Part shown: one piece after another, positions 48,172 through 58,400 of the stretch
Position numbering within the stretch: position 1 is the stretch's first letter
Layout of the letters: every line of letters starts with the position of its first letter
From: JACCXG01 sp963750935
Lineage (GTDB): Bacteria > Acidobacteriota > Vicinamibacteria > Vicinamibacterales > 2-12-FULL-66-21
Reading direction: 5' to 3'
DNA length: 64,000 nucleotides
Assembly (NCBI GenBank): GCA_963750935.1
Contig: CAVVSR010000013.1
Location: forward strand, 758,873-822,872
Notes under the pieces: generated by a model
What the model was told of the DNA's origin: nothing
Seen by the model: only the letters and a program-made list of their open reading frames with translations
Database searches by the model: none
Program-made: the position numbers and the translations under genes

Positions 48172-49035
48172 ATGTCCTGGGCGCCGACGGGAATCGTAAT
48201 CATCGCGCTGGTCGCCTCGTCCGGGTGTGCGCGCCCGGCCGCTCGCGAGTACGAGCTGCGCGGTCAGGTGATTGCGCTCGATCCAGCCCGGCAGCAAGTG
48301 ACGATCACTCACGAAGACATCCCGCAATTCATGCCCGGAATGACGATGGCGTTCAGGGTTGCGGATCCGACCCTGCTGAATGACCGGCGTCCCGGCGATC
48401 TGGTGAAGGCCACGCTCGTCGTGAAGGACGCCGACGCGCACCTGCGCACGCTGGAGCGGACCGGGTTCGCGCCTGTTCCGGAGACCCCGGCGTCAGCGGC
48501 GGTGTCGATGCTCGATCCAGGCGAGGCCGTGGCGGACGCCGCGTTCGTGGACGCGGACGGGACGGCGCGGCGCTTCTCCGACTGGCGCGGGCACCCCGTG
48601 GCCGTCACGTTCATGTACACCCAATGTCCGCTGCCCAACTTCTGCCCGCTCCTGGATCGGCATTTCAAGGCCGCGCAGGATCGAATCCGGTCGGACGCGT
48701 CGCTGGCGGCGACCCGCTTGCTGTCGGTCAGCTTCGATCCCCGCGATACGCCGGCACTCCTGGCCAGGCACGCCGCGCGCGTGCAGGCCGATCGGTCGGT
48801 CTGGCAGTTCGTCACGGGCAACCGCCAGGATGTGCACCGATTTGCCGGGCAGTTCGGCGTGTCGGTGATGGGAGACGATGCGGGGAGTGTAGAGATTGTG
48901 CACAACTTGCGGACAGCGATAGTCGATGGTCGCGGTCGCCTCACCGCGATTCTGGCTGGCGGCGACTGGAGTCCCGACGACCTGGTCGCCGAACTTCGTA
49001 AGGCGCGGGACGCCGAGGGCGCGCCGCGCCGATGA
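48172..49035 (+). CDS. SCO1/SenC-family protein with CusF-like copper domain
   Basis: 287 residues. The lipoprotein signal ends IALVASSGC. A CusF-like copper-binding OB domain follows (YELRGQVIALDPARQQVTITHEDIPQFMPGMTMAFRV, with the H/M/M copper ligands), then the SCO thioredoxin fold: VAVTFMYTQCPLPNFCPLLDRHF (Cys-x5-Cys rather than the usual Cys-x3-Cys), LSVSFDPRDTPALL, and the conserved His in IVHNLRTAIVD. It delivers copper to cytochrome oxidase or to a periplasmic acceptor. Translationally coupled to the next gene (ATGA). Confidence 0.88.
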   Translation: MSWAPTGIVIIALVASSGCARPAAREYELRGQVIALDPARQQVTITHEDIPQFMPGMTMAFRVADPTLLNDRRPGDLVKATLVVKDADAHLRTLERTGFAPVPETPASAAVSMLDPGEAVADAAFVDADGTARRFSDWRGHPVAVTFMYTQCPLPNFCPLLDRHFKAAQDRIRSDASLAATRLLSVSFDPRDTPALLARHAARVQADRSVWQFVTGNRQDVHRFAGQFGVSVMGDDAGSVEIVHNLRTAIVDGRGRLTAILAGGDWSPDDLVAELRKARDAEGAPRR

Positions 49036-49712
49036 GCGAACGGCCTCCCCTCTCAGCATTCACGACCGCCGAACGCCGAATCATCGGGCGGCTGCGCACG
49101 CCGGCGGCCGTGCAGGCATTCCTGAACGCGCTTCCCTACAACAATGAGCCGCCGCCCGGCGGGGCCACCCTTCGGAGTTTCCGCGGCGTCGTTCGTCACG
49201 GCGCGGCGCACTGCCTCGAAGCCGCGCTGGCTGCCGCGGTCATCCTCGAACAGCACGGGTATCCGCCGCTGGTCCTCAGCTTCGAGTCGGTCGATCAGCT
49301 CGATCACGTCATCTTCGTCTATCGCACCGCGCGCGGCTGGGGATCGGTCGCGCGCTCGCGCGATCCCGGGCTGCATGGCCGCAAGCCGGTCTTCACGTCG
49401 CCGCGCAATCTCGCGCTGAGCTATGTCGATCCGTACGTGGACTACACCGGCCGCATCACCGGCTACGTCGTCGCCGATCTGCGGGTGCTCGGCACCTACG
49501 ACTGGCGGCTGGCGGATCAGAACGTGTGGAAGGTGGAGCGTGTGCTGCTGGACTGGCCGCACCGGCGAATCCGTACGTCGAACCGCCGGATCGCGGCGCT
49601 TCGCGCGCGATACAAGGCGTTCAAGAAGCAGCATCCGGACTGCAAGCCGATCTACTACACGCGCCGGGATCGGTGGACGCCGATTCCGCGCGGATTCCTC
49701 GACTGCCCCTGA
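49032..49712 (+). CDS. Transglutaminase-like/papain-fold hypothetical protein
   Basis: 226 residues. The candidate nucleophile Cys lies in RHGAAHCLEAALAAAVILEQHGYPP and the His in QLDHVIFVYRTARGWGSVARSRDPGLHG, the spacing of transglutaminase-like Cys-His(-Asp) enzymes. The C-terminal half (YDWRLADQNVWKVERVLLDWPHRRI, ARYKAFKKQHPDCKPIYY) is basic and aromatic. It is probably cytosolic, since no signal is seen. Coupled to the SCO-like gene; the biochemical link is unknown. Confidence 0.6.
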   Translation: MSERPPLSAFTTAERRIIGRLRTPAAVQAFLNALPYNNEPPPGGATLRSFRGVVRHGAAHCLEAALAAAVILEQHGYPPLVLSFESVDQLDHVIFVYRTARGWGSVARSRDPGLHGRKPVFTSPRNLALSYVDPYVDYTGRITGYVVADLRVLGTYDWRLADQNVWKVERVLLDWPHRRIRTSNRRIAALRARYKAFKKQHPDCKPIYYTRRDRWTPIPRGFLDCP

Positions 49713-49733
49713 TCAGGCCTGCCACTGAGCCTG

Positions 49734-50033
49734 CTAGTCGAGATCGAAATCGCGAGTCGGCTTGGTGATCGGTTCCTCGCGCGCCTGACGCAGCGCCTCC
49801 TCGAACCGGCGCGACAGGGCGTCGCCGCGCGTGCGTTCGGCGGCGACCGAATCCTGGAACAGCGCCTCGCGCCGCGCCGCCTCCTGTTCGAGGATCCGCT
49901 GCGCCTCGCTCAGCTCCGGGCGATCGCCGCGCACCGGCTCTTCGTGTCGGACCACGCGGCGCAGATTCGTGTCGAGCACGAGCCTGGCCTGGCAACAGGG
50001 GCAGGTCACGTCGAATTCGGATTTCAGGGCCAT
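49734..50033 (-). CDS. Small zinc-ribbon-like protein
   Basis: 99 residues from the ATG at 50033 (GGAGG upstream). The N-terminus, FDVTCPCCQARLVLDTNLRRVV, has a C-P-C-C knuckle followed by a strand. The rest is a charged helix (SEAQRILEQEAARREALFQDS, RTRGDALSRRFEEALRQAREE). It resembles small 'zinc finger plus helix' proteins; no partner knuckle is visible, so the metal site may be completed by dimerisation. Convergent with the transglutaminase-like gene. Confidence 0.65.
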   Translation of the reverse strand: MALKSEFDVTCPCCQARLVLDTNLRRVVRHEEPVRGDRPELSEAQRILEQEAARREALFQDSVAAERTRGDALSRRFEEALRQAREEPITKPTRDFDLD

Positions 50034-50173
50034 CGATGCCTCCGCGACGCGGTCACCGCGCGACGTCACTGGTCGGCGTACCGCTCAACAGCGTGCGCAG
50101 CCGCGCGCAGGCCAAGTCGCTCCGGAGCTTATGATATCCGCATGTTCGTGAACGCTGCGGGGGCCGCCTGATC

Positions 50174-50555
50174 GTGACCGCCCTTCTCACCAGCACGGCA
50201 GTCGGGACGCAGGCGGGAGCCGCGATTGAATTCCGCCTGCGCATCGTCCGCCCATCGCAACTCGTCGGCACGATGAACGGCTGCACGCCGGCGCAGGTGT
50301 CGGCATCGCGAGCGAGTCGTCCTCGATTCCGGACCGTGCGCGCCGCGGCAGACGGCCGCTTCCTGGGACGCTGCCACCCGGCCAGTCCGGGTCGCGGCAT
50401 TGACGGGGATCGACGAGCTCGTCGCGGAACGCCGCGAGTGGTTGACGGGCCTCGCTGCCGGCGGCCAGATCGTCACGATTGGCGGCACTCCGTCACCGCC
50501 GCTGACGATCACCGCGCTCGACGCCAGCGCCCTCGGCCCGGTTCCGCCGCGTTGA
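50174..50555 (+). CDS. Hypothetical protein (one frameshift suspected)
   Basis: From the GTG at 50174 the frame gives VTALLTSTAVGTQAGAAIEF and runs to about 50365. A one-base shift then joins a frame with strong coding character (DAATRPVRVAALTGIDELVAERREWLTGLAAGGQIVTIGG to PPR) ending at 50555. The joined protein would be about 126 residues, with no recognised domain. It could also be two unrelated frames. Confidence 0.35.
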
Positions 50556-50748
50556 TGTCCGTTCTCGTCTTCCTCTTCACGCCCCACAGTCCACTATCAC
50601 CTCAGCCGCCGCACGTCTGTCCGATCGCGCGCGCAAGGGTGTATGAGTACAGAGCGACGATGACGCATGCGAAGCTGCTGATCAGCGATGGGGTGTGGGC
50701 CTGGGCGAAGACCGTTGGCCCGTTCGTGTGGATCCTGGAGCGCCAGCA

Positions 50749-51496
50749 GTGACCGAGCACAGAGGATCGTCGCCGCACGTGGACGTCAGGATCGCCACGT
50801 ACAACATCCACCGCTGCCGCGGGATGGATCGGCGAACCGCGCCACAGCGAATCGCCGAGGTCCTGCGTGACATCGACGCCGACGTCGTCGCGCTGCAGGA
50901 GGTGATCGGCGCCGGTCCGGCGGGCGCCGGCCAGGCCGAGGAAATCGGCGCCGCGGTCGGCATGGGCTGGGTGATGACCTCGGTGCGTCATCTGCGGCGG
51001 CACCTGTTCGGCAACGTCATCCTCAGCCGGTTCCCGATCGTGCACCACAGCCAGTACCGACCTGTCCTGGCGGACGTGCGAGCCGCGGGCCTGTCAGCGC
51101 GCGGATCTCGACCTCGGCCACGGCCGTGCGCTCCACGTCTACAACGTCCATCTCGGGACGGCGGTCCTCGAGCGGCGGTATCAAGCGCCGCGACTGGCGT
51201 CGTACGTTCACGATCACCGCGTCCACGGCCCGAAGGTGATCCTCGGCGACTTCAACGAATGGATGCGCGGGCTCGCGACCAAGACGCTGAGCTCGCTGTT
51301 CGACAGCATCGACATCCATGCGCACTTGAAGCGTCGGCGCACCTACCCGGGCATCTTTCCCGTCCTGCACCTGGACCACATCTACTACGAGGGTGACGTC
51401 GACGTCCGCAGCGTCGAGCTCCCCCGCACGCGCAAGGCGCTGATGGCGTCGGACCATCTGCCGCTGGTCGCGAACCTCCGCATCGGCTTCGAATAA
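50749..51496 (+). CDS. Endonuclease/exonuclease/phosphatase family protein (one frameshift)
   Basis: About 248 residues. The GTG at 50749 begins TEHRGSSPHVDVRIATYNIHRC. The EEP catalytic layout is present: N in TYNIH, E in DVVALQEV, the R/H region RFPIVHHSQYR, N-x-H in VYNVHLGT, GDFNEW, and the end HLDHIYYEG and SDHLPLVANL. A one-base shift at about 51058 separates the halves. Relatives act on DNA ends or phospholipids and often sit with cardiolipin synthase genes; none is adjacent here. Two GTG/TGA overlaps suggest coupling to an upstream 30-residue frame (50660-50752). Confidence 0.85.
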
Positions 51497-51631
51497 GCCC
51501 CGGCAGTTCCTGATCGTCCGGCGACGCTGCGCTGCCTGACGGCTGCGCATCTGCGCTAGCGGCGGAGGCCGTCGGCTGCGGGCGCGGCCGGAGGCCGCGA
51601 TCTAGCGAGCGGGGGTGGGGCCCCGCGAGCA

Positions 51632-51668
51632 ATAGATATTGACCAGTTCGATATCTATGTGATATCAC
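51632..51668. promoter_or_regulatory. Palindromic operator pair upstream of the SPFH gene
   Basis: ATAGATAT-N11-ATATCTAT (51632-51658, perfect) is followed directly by the 10-bp palindrome GTGATATCAC (51659-51668). A TTGACC (51639-51644) lies inside, so a bound regulator would block transcription. The Arc-type protein encoded two genes down is a natural candidate regulator. Confidence 0.6.
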
Positions 51669-51690
51669 TTTGACATCAAGGGAGGCAGAG

Positions 51691-52560
51691 ATGATTCGCG
51701 AGCGTGACACTCGAGCGGTGCCTGGGTTACCGGTACTCCTCATCCTGATCGTCGTCGTGGCTGCGTGCGCGTACGGCCTGGTGCAAGGCGCGAAGGCGGA
51801 CTCGGCCGCGCAAGTCGTCGGCTTCGCGTTCGCGATGGTACTCGGGGTCTTCCTGATGGCTGGCCTGTTCGTGGTCAACCCGAACGAGGGGCGCGTGCTC
51901 CAGCTCTTTGGCGACTACGTCGGGACGGCGAAGGTGCCCGGACTCCGGTGGGCGAACCCGTTCTATACCAAGAAGCGCATCTCGATGCGGGTCCGGAACT
52001 TCGAGAGCGGACGCCTGAAGGTGAACGACAACGAGGGCAACCCGATCGAGATCGCCGCGGTCGTGGTGTGGCAGGTCGTGGACACGGCCGAGGCCGTCTT
52101 CGAGGTCGACGACTACAACAACTACGTCAAGGTGCAGAGCGAATCGGCGCTGCGCAACCTCGCGACGAGCTATGTGTACGACGCCCACGACGAAGCGCAG
52201 ATGTCGCTGCGCGGTCACACCGCGGCAGTTGCCGATCATCTGAAGAAGGAGATCCAGGACCGGCTGTCACGGGCCGGCGTCGAAGTGATCGAAGCGCGGA
52301 TCAGCCATCTCGCGTATGCGCAGGAGATTGCGCACGCGATGCTGCAGCGGCAACAGGCGGGGGCGATCATCGCCGCCCGGCAGCGGATCGTCGAAGGTGC
52401 GGTCGGCATGGTGGAGATGGCGCTCGACTTGCTCTCGCGCCGCGACATCGTCACGCTCGACAACGAGCGGAAGGCGGCGATGGTCAGCAACCTGCTGGTG
52501 GTGCTCTGCGGCGACCGCTCGACCCAGCCGATCATCAACACTGGCACGATCTACCAATAA
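51691..52560 (+). CDS. SPFH (band 7/stomatin-like) membrane protein
   Basis: 289 residues from the ATG at 51691 (GGGAGG upstream). Two N-terminal helices (LPVLLILIVVVAACAYGLVQG; VVGFAFAMVLGVFLMAGLFVV) precede the SPFH domain: NPNEGRVLQLFGDYVGTAK, PGLRWANPFYTKKRI, VVVWQVVDTAEAVFEVDDYNNYV. A coiled helix with YAQEIAHAMLQRQQAGAIIAAR then RIVEGAVGMVEMAL follows. It likely forms a membrane microdomain scaffold. Followed 6 bp later by an Arc-like gene, a pairing seen in many genomes. Confidence 0.92.
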   Translation: MIRERDTRAVPGLPVLLILIVVVAACAYGLVQGAKADSAAQVVGFAFAMVLGVFLMAGLFVVNPNEGRVLQLFGDYVGTAKVPGLRWANPFYTKKRISMRVRNFESGRLKVNDNEGNPIEIAAVVVWQVVDTAEAVFEVDDYNNYVKVQSESALRNLATSYVYDAHDEAQMSLRGHTAAVADHLKKEIQDRLSRAGVEVIEARISHLAYAQEIAHAMLQRQQAGAIIAARQRIVEGAVGMVEMALDLLSRRDIVTLDNERKAAMVSNLLVVLCGDRSTQPIINTGTIYQ

Positions 52561-52566
52561 AGCGCC

Positions 52567-52758
52567 GTGGCGGATCGAAAGCCGTTTCTGCTTCGGATCG
52601 ATCGCGAGCTGATGGACGCGCTGCAGCGCTGGGCAGACGACGAGCTGCGCAGCGTCAACGGACAGATCGAGTTTCTGTTACGGAAAGCGCTGAAGGACGC
52701 GAAGCGGGAGAAGCCGGAGGGAAAGAGCGGCGGGCGCCGTTCTCAGGACTCTTCGTAA
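52567..52758 (+). CDS. Arc-type ribbon-helix-helix protein
   Basis: 63 residues. KPFLLRIDRELMDALQRWADDELRSVNGQIEFLLRKAL is a complete RHH motif (strand FLLRID, helices 1 and 2). The basic tail ends RRSQDSS. As a dimer it would bind operator DNA and may autoregulate the SPFH operon through the palindromes at 51632-51668 (inference). Confidence 0.88.
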   Translation: MADRKPFLLRIDRELMDALQRWADDELRSVNGQIEFLLRKALKDAKREKPEGKSGGRRSQDSS

Positions 52759-52964
52759 TCCTCTTCGATCGGCGGCAGCAGGCGCGTCGACGGACGAAGC
52801 GCCTCGCGGTGATCGAAGAGCGGCAGATCGCGCACGTGCAGAGTCAGCGGGCAGCCTGGACCCTTCTCGTCGACGACGACGGTCACCGGGCTGCCCTCGA
52901 CGCCTTCGCGGAAGCCGATGCGGCAGCCACAGGCGAGGCGCGCGTGCGTAAAGCCTTTCAACAT
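52743..52964 (-). CDS. Small Cys-containing hypothetical protein
   Basis: 73 residues: LACGCRIGFREGVEGSPVTVVV, then GPGCPLTLHVRDLPLFDHREA, ending in an acidic tail (IEEDYEES). The C-x-C and a later Cys could bind metal. It overlaps the 3' end of the Arc-like gene by 16 bp, tail to tail. No family recognised. Confidence 0.55.
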   Translation of the reverse strand: MLKGFTHARLACGCRIGFREGVEGSPVTVVVDEKGPGCPLTLHVRDLPLFDHREALRPSTRLLPPIEEDYEES

Positions 52965-52978
52965 CGAAGACGATCATA

Positions 52979-53694
52979 CTACAAGAGCCGCTTGATCTCC
53001 CGGTCGAGCATCTCCTTCGACACCGGCCCCATGTGCTTGGTGCAGATGGATCCGTGGCGGTCGATGATGAACGACGTCGGGATCGCCCAGAGCGGTCCAA
53101 ACGCGTCGTCCAGCATGGCGTTCTCGCGCAGGATTGGATAGTTCATCCGCCATCCGCTCGCGAACGCGCGCAGGTCCTCGGCGCCGGATCGTCCTGGCTG
53201 AGCACGCCGAGGATCACGAACCCGCGATCACGATACTGGTCGTAGGCCTCGACGAACTCGGGGATCTCGACCTTGCACGGGCCACACCAGGTCGCCCAGA
53301 AGTTCAGCAGGATCACCTTGCCCTTGTAGTCGGCGAGTCGCACGGTCGCGCCGTCGATGTCCTTCATCTCGAAATCGAGATTCGCCGTGCCCTCGCTGGT
53401 CGCGCACATCGGGCTGCCCTCGCTCGACGTCGCCGCCTCCGACGAGGCGCCAGGCTCGGGCCCGCGAATGAACGGCACCGCGAAGAGCGCCACGCCGAGC
53501 GCCGCCGCCGCGGCGGCGACCCATCGTCCGCGTCCGGCCGGCGGGTCATCTTCTGAATCCGACGGGGGCTGGGCTCCTGAATCCGACGGCGGCTGGGCAG
53601 CGAGGCGTGATTCCTCGGCGGGACCGGACGGTGCCGCCTCCGCGCTCGTCGAGAGGTCGGGATGTTCGGGCTGCTGATCGTGATGGTTGGTCAT
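52979..53694 (-). CDS. TlpA-family thioredoxin-like protein (one frameshift)
   Basis: About 238 residues. A Pro/Ser-rich cytoplasmic N-terminus (1-55) and one membrane anchor (WVAAAAAALGVALFAVPFI) precede a periplasmic redoxin domain: LADYKGKVILLNFWATWCGPCKVEIPEF with the WCGPC active site. A missing base at about 53184 separates GVLSQDDPAP from EDLRAFASGWRMNYPI. After that come the cis-Pro IPTSFIIDRHG and KEMLDREIKRLL at the UAG (52981-52979). It reduces periplasmic disulphides, for example in cytochrome maturation. Downstream of the ECF sigma pair on the same strand. Confidence 0.9.
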
Positions 53695-53707
53695 CGTCGA
53701 TGGTCAC

Positions 53708-54487
53708 TCACTCGATCGTACGGCGGACTTGCCCGGCGATGCGTTCGACGTCGGCAACCGGGCCACCGGCCACGACCGTGTAGGTCCGCCCCCTGGTGCT
53801 CCAGACGACCGCATGTTCGCCATGCGTGGTGATGGTGTCGTGGGCGAAGTGGTCGTGGCTGGCTTCGGGCGCCTGTGGAACAGCACCGTTGAGGACGTAG
53901 ACCGAGAGCGGCTGACCGTGCCAGCGATACAGGAGATGGGCGACATGGCCGCTCGACGATCCGCACCGGCGTAGTCCCAGGAGCTGGAGGCTCTCGGACT
54001 CCGAATTGCCCATCACCTTGATCGGCCAGCCGTTCGTGTCCTCCCAGGCGCGGGCGAGCGCGAGCGGGTCGAGGGACCGGACGTCAGCAGGCGGCGACTG
54101 GAAACAGCGATCGTGATCCGTCACGATCTGCGCCGCGTAGGTGTCGACGCTGCTGCCCCACCCGAACATCACGAACAGGCCCGCGGCCAGCACGAGCGAC
54201 GCGGCGAGCGACAGCGGCACCAGCGCGCGGCGTCCGAGCAGCCCGGCGCGGCCGGTGGCGAGCGCCCGCTGCGCCGCGCATCGGTGTTTCAAGGCATCGG
54301 GCGCGCACTCCCGCAGGCCGCTGCGTCGTGACACCAGCAAATCGTGGGTGGTGCGCTGGGTGGCGGCGCGCCCCCGACATGGTGGGCAGCGTTCGAGGTG
54401 CGCCTCGACGCGACCCCGCTCGAACAGATCCCCCTCGCCGTCCACGTACGCGGCGAGCTGCGATTCGATGTCGCGGCAGTCACCCAT
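53708..54487 (-). CDS. Anti-sigma factor, zinc-finger (ZAS) type
   Basis: 259 residues from the ATG at 54487 (an earlier start at 54523 is possible). The ZAS motif is CRDIESQLAAYVDGE followed by H-L-E-R-C-P-P-C. The single membrane helix (LVPLSLAASLVLAAGLFVMFGW) is followed by a periplasmic domain of about 130 residues with SSVDTYAAQIVTDHDRCFQS and GLRRCGSSSGHVAHLLYRW. It sequesters the ECF sigma encoded immediately upstream; the periplasmic Cys pair hints at redox or metal sensing. Confidence 0.9.
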   Translation of the reverse strand: MGDCRDIESQLAAYVDGEGDLFERGRVEAHLERCPPCRGRAATQRTTHDLLVSRRSGLRECAPDALKHRCAAQRALATGRAGLLGRRALVPLSLAASLVLAAGLFVMFGWGSSVDTYAAQIVTDHDRCFQSPPADVRSLDPLALARAWEDTNGWPIKVMGNSESESLQLLGLRRCGSSSGHVAHLLYRWHGQPLSVYVLNGAVPQAPEASHDHFAHDTITTHGEHAVVWSTRGRTYTVVAGGPVADVERIAGQVRRTIE

Positions 54488-54512
54488 GCCCGTTCCTATG
54501 CGTTCCCTGGCG

Positions 54513-55106
54513 TCATACGACATTGGTCCTGCGCCCGGTCGCCACCGCACGGGTGGCGGCGAGTCGCTCGTAGAGGAGGCGTCGGCCTCGCGAGATGCGC
54601 GACATCACGGTCCCGATCGGGACGCCGACGATCCGTGCGATGTCGGCGTAGGAGAACTCCTCGACGTCTCGCAGCCACACGGCCTGGCGGAACGCGTCGG
54701 GCAGGCTGTCGAGCGCCGCCTGCAGGTCGGCGTCCAGCGTGTCGCGCGTCAGCAGCTGCTCCGGCGTGTGCTCCTGGGCCAACACATCGGCTGCCCGCTC
54801 CACGGTCTCGCTGTCCACGTCCACGGGGCTGCGCACGTCGTGACGACGCATGTTCCGGAACGTGTTGTGGAGGATCGTGTAGAGCCACGCCTTGAGGTTG
54901 GTCCCGCGCTCGAACTGGTTCGCCGCGCGAAACGCCTTGAGGTAGGTGTCCTGCACCAGATCCTCCGCATCGGCCGGCCGTCTCGTCAGGCGCAGCGCAG
55001 TCCCGTAAAGACTGTCGACAAACGAAAGTGCCTCCCGCGCGAACTCGTCGTCTCCCGGCGAAGCCGCGGACTCGGAGGCTGAGGGGGAGCGGCGTCGGAA
55101 TACCAT
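54513..55106 (-). CDS. ECF (RpoE-like) sigma factor
   Basis: 197 residues from Met12 (55106). Sigma-2: FAREALSFVDSLYGTALRLTRRPADAEDLVQDTYLKAFRA and NLKAWLYTILHNTFRNMRR. Sigma-4: LDADLQAALDSLPDAFRQAVWLRDVEEFSYADIARIVGVPIGTVMSRISRGRRLL. Its stop lies 25 bp before the ATG chosen for the anti-sigma gene. It probably directs envelope or redox-stress genes, possibly including the TlpA gene downstream. Confidence 0.94.
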   Translation of the reverse strand: MVFRRRSPSASESAASPGDDEFAREALSFVDSLYGTALRLTRRPADAEDLVQDTYLKAFRAANQFERGTNLKAWLYTILHNTFRNMRRHDVRSPVDVDSETVERAADVLAQEHTPEQLLTRDTLDADLQAALDSLPDAFRQAVWLRDVEEFSYADIARIVGVPIGTVMSRISRGRRLLYERLAATRAVATGRRTNVV

Positions 55107-55139
55107 GCGGACACCGGCGCCCACAGTGAAGGAAAACAC

Positions 55140-55475
55140 CTGCAGGGAGCGCCTTTATTCCTCTCGATTGTACTAAATGCCCGAAATCGGTGACGGACCC
55201 GTTCCCTTCGGAGGACAGGGGCGGTCAGCGGGCCAGTATTGTGCCGTTTAATCGAGAGATACGGTCGGCACCCACATTGCTCACGGGGGGCGGGGACGCG
55301 CGCCCTGACAAGACTTCCGCAGCCGAAATGTCCGGGTTCCAGGACGGTCGCCAGGCGGGGACACTCTGATTGCGGCGGCCGTCTTAGCTACAGTAACATC
55401 GGCCTCGCCAGGCAAAAACTGGACGTGTTCGCAGCCGGCGGCCTGCTCCCGCTGCGATTCTCTCCGAGGTGAATC
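55140..55475. other. Divergent intergenic region
   Basis: A 336-bp spacer between the ECF sigma and outer-membrane protein genes, both transcribed away from it. No gene or repeat is recognised; it must contain both promoters. Confidence 0.55.
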
Positions 55476-58400
55476 ATGCGTAAGCGCAGCGCACAAAGGC
55501 ATTCCGTGCCTGCACGCCGTACCTGGTCGGGCGTGGTCGCCCTGCTCGTCCTGTTGATGGCCGGCTTCGTCGCCGATGCGTTCGCGCAGACGCCGTACGT
55601 GCCGTACTTCGGGAAGAACAAGATCCGGTACAACAACTTCGAGTGGCACATCTATACGACGGACCACTTCGAGATCTACTACTACCCGGAGATCGAATCG
55701 CACCTCGAGCGCGTCACGAGCTACGCCGAAAGCGCCTACCAGCAGGTCAGCTCCGACCTCAAGCACGACCTGGCGTTCAAGGTGCCGATGGTGCTCTTCA
55801 AGACGCAGAGCGAGTTCCAGCAGCAGAACATCGAGGCCAGCGAGCTGCCCGAAGGCGTCCTCGCCTTCGCCGAGCCGTATCGCGACCGCATGGTGCTGCC
55901 GATCGACGAGCCGTCCGACGCCCTCTACCGGCTGATCACGCACGAGCTGACCCACATCTTCGAGTTCGACATCATCCCGCGCTCGCTCCTGCGCCGCGGG
56001 CTGCCGCTGTGGGTCGACGAGGGGCTGGCCGATCACCTCACCGGCCACTGGAACGCCTTCGACCTGATGACGGTCCGCGACGCCGCCATCTCCGACAACA
56101 TCCCCTCGATGAGCGATTTCCAGGGCGTGGCCTTCGTCGACGGACGCCTGCCCTACAACCTCGGTCACGCGGCGTTCGAGTTCATCGAGTCGCGCTGGGG
56201 CAAGGAAGGGTTGCGGCAGTTCCTGTTCGCGCTCCGCAAGAACGTGATTGGCGGCGGCGAGAGTGCGTACGAAGAGGCCTTCCGCCTGAAAGCCGAGGAA
56301 TTCGACGAGCAGTTCGACAAATACCTGAAGGACCGCTTCAAGCCGTTCCGCGACAAGGAACGGCCGGCGGACTACGGCCGGAACCTGGCGCCAAAGCGCG
56401 AGCGGACGCCGTTCGTGACCGTCGTGTCAATCGAGGCGTCCCCGTCCGGCGACCTGATGGCCGTGGCGGCGGGCAACCGCAAGGATCAGGAGCTCGACAT
56501 CGTCCTGTTGTCGACCCGCGAAGCGCGCGTGCTCGGCAATCTGACGTCCGGCTTCAACAAGGACAGCGGCTACGAGTACATCCGGACGCCCGGCGGATTC
56601 CGCAACAATGCGGTGCCCTGGATGTCCTGGGATCCGACCGGCGATCGTGTCGCCTATTTCGCCCGCACGGAGAAGGTCTCGACGCTCATTCTCCAGAACG
56701 TCGTGACCAAGAACATCGACCGCCGGATCGAGCTGAAAACGGTGGATCTGCCGGAGTCGCCGGACATCAGCCCGGACGGCAAGAGCGTGGCCTTCGCGGC
56801 GTTGAGCGGCGCGATCGGCGACATCTTCGTCGTCGAGCTCGAATCCGGTGCGTTGAAGAACGTGACGAGCGATCAGTTCGCCGACTACGCGCCGACGTGG
56901 ACGCCCGACGGCAAGTCCCTCATCTATCTGAAGCGCGTCAGCGGCAACGACAAGCTGTTCCGGCTCGACCTGGCGAACGGCACCAAGACGCAGCTGACGT
57001 TTGGCACGCACGACGACGGCGGCGCGCAGTTCGTCGACGCCGACACCCTGATCTTCCCGTCAACCGCCCTCGATCCCAATCAGCCGATCGATCCGGAAGT
57101 GGCGCGGAACGGCAACATCTTCAATCTCTGGACCCTGAGCCTGAAGGGCGGCGAGCTCAAGCAGTTCACCGACACGCTGACGGCCAACGTCTCGCCGATC
57201 GTGCTGAAGGACGAGAAGGGCGACACCAAGATTGCCTTCGTCACCTACTACAAGGGGGAGTACGGCATCCACACCCTCAACCGCGACAAGCCGCTGTACA
57301 CGGTCGCGACTGCCGACTTCGGCGCCCCTGGTCCGCTCATCGAGTTCCAGCCGCCGATTACGCACACGCTGATCAAGCAGAACGCGCGGAAGAAGGGAAC
57401 GTTCGAGAAGCTGTTCCTCGAGGGGCGCCCGCCGGTCAACGTCGGGGTGACGAGCGGCGGCGACCTGTTCGGCGGCACGCAGGTGACCTTCACGGACGTC
57501 CTTGGCGACAAGCAGTTCAGCATGTTCGCCGCGTCGGTGTCGCAGTACCGGACGATGTCCTTCTCGTACGTGAACCTGTCGCGCCGCCTCCAGTACGCGG
57601 TGCAGGCGTACTCGCAGACCCAGTTCTATTACGGCTATAACCCGGGCCTGCTGTTCGCCTATGACTATGGCTACATCGACCGCGACCTGGCGCAGGCGAC
57701 GCAGACCTCGCGCGGCGGGACGGCCTACGCGATCTATCCGCTGAACCGCTACGCGCGGCTCGAGCTGTCGACTGGCATCCTGCAATTCCGCCAGGAGTAC
57801 AACGAACCCGGATTGCAGCAGCTCGCCGACGATTACCAAGAGCAGACCTACGGGCGGACGCTCTTCAACGACGGCACGTTCATGCCGTTCGGCATCACCT
57901 ACGTCCAGGAGACGACGATCTTCCGGGAGTACGGACCGCTCGCCGGCAATACGGTGCGCATCGGCTATGAGTTCGCCCCCAGCTGGGGCGGCATGCTGTC
58001 GCGCCAGACCGCCGACGCGGACGCGCGGTACTACATGCGGATCGGCACCAATGGCGTGCTCGCGCTGCGCGCGCGCGGTTTCAAGAGCTGGGGCGAGTTC
58101 CCGGGATACATCTACTTCGGCGGCAACTCGGAGCTGCGCGGCTACGATTACCTTCAGTTCCTCGGCAACACGGCCTTCTTCGCGAACGCCGAGCTGCGCT
58201 TCCCGATCATCGAGGCGGCGCTGACGCCAATCGGCGTGGTCGGCGGGCTGCGTGGGGTCTTTTTCTTCAACCTCGGCGCAGCCGGATTCTACGGCCTGCC
58301 GATGACGGTCTGGACCTCGAACCCGGAGACCTATACGCCGCTCCTCGGCTACGCGCCGGATCCGTTCTCGCTCACCGGCCTGCAGCCGGTCTTCGGTCCG

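Noticed and set aside
50660..50752. A 30-residue frame, MTHAKLLISDGVWAWAKTVG and onward
   Set aside because: It overlaps the start of the EEP gene and could be a coupled leader peptide, but it lacks an RBS and any comparison to support it, so it is not listed as a gene.
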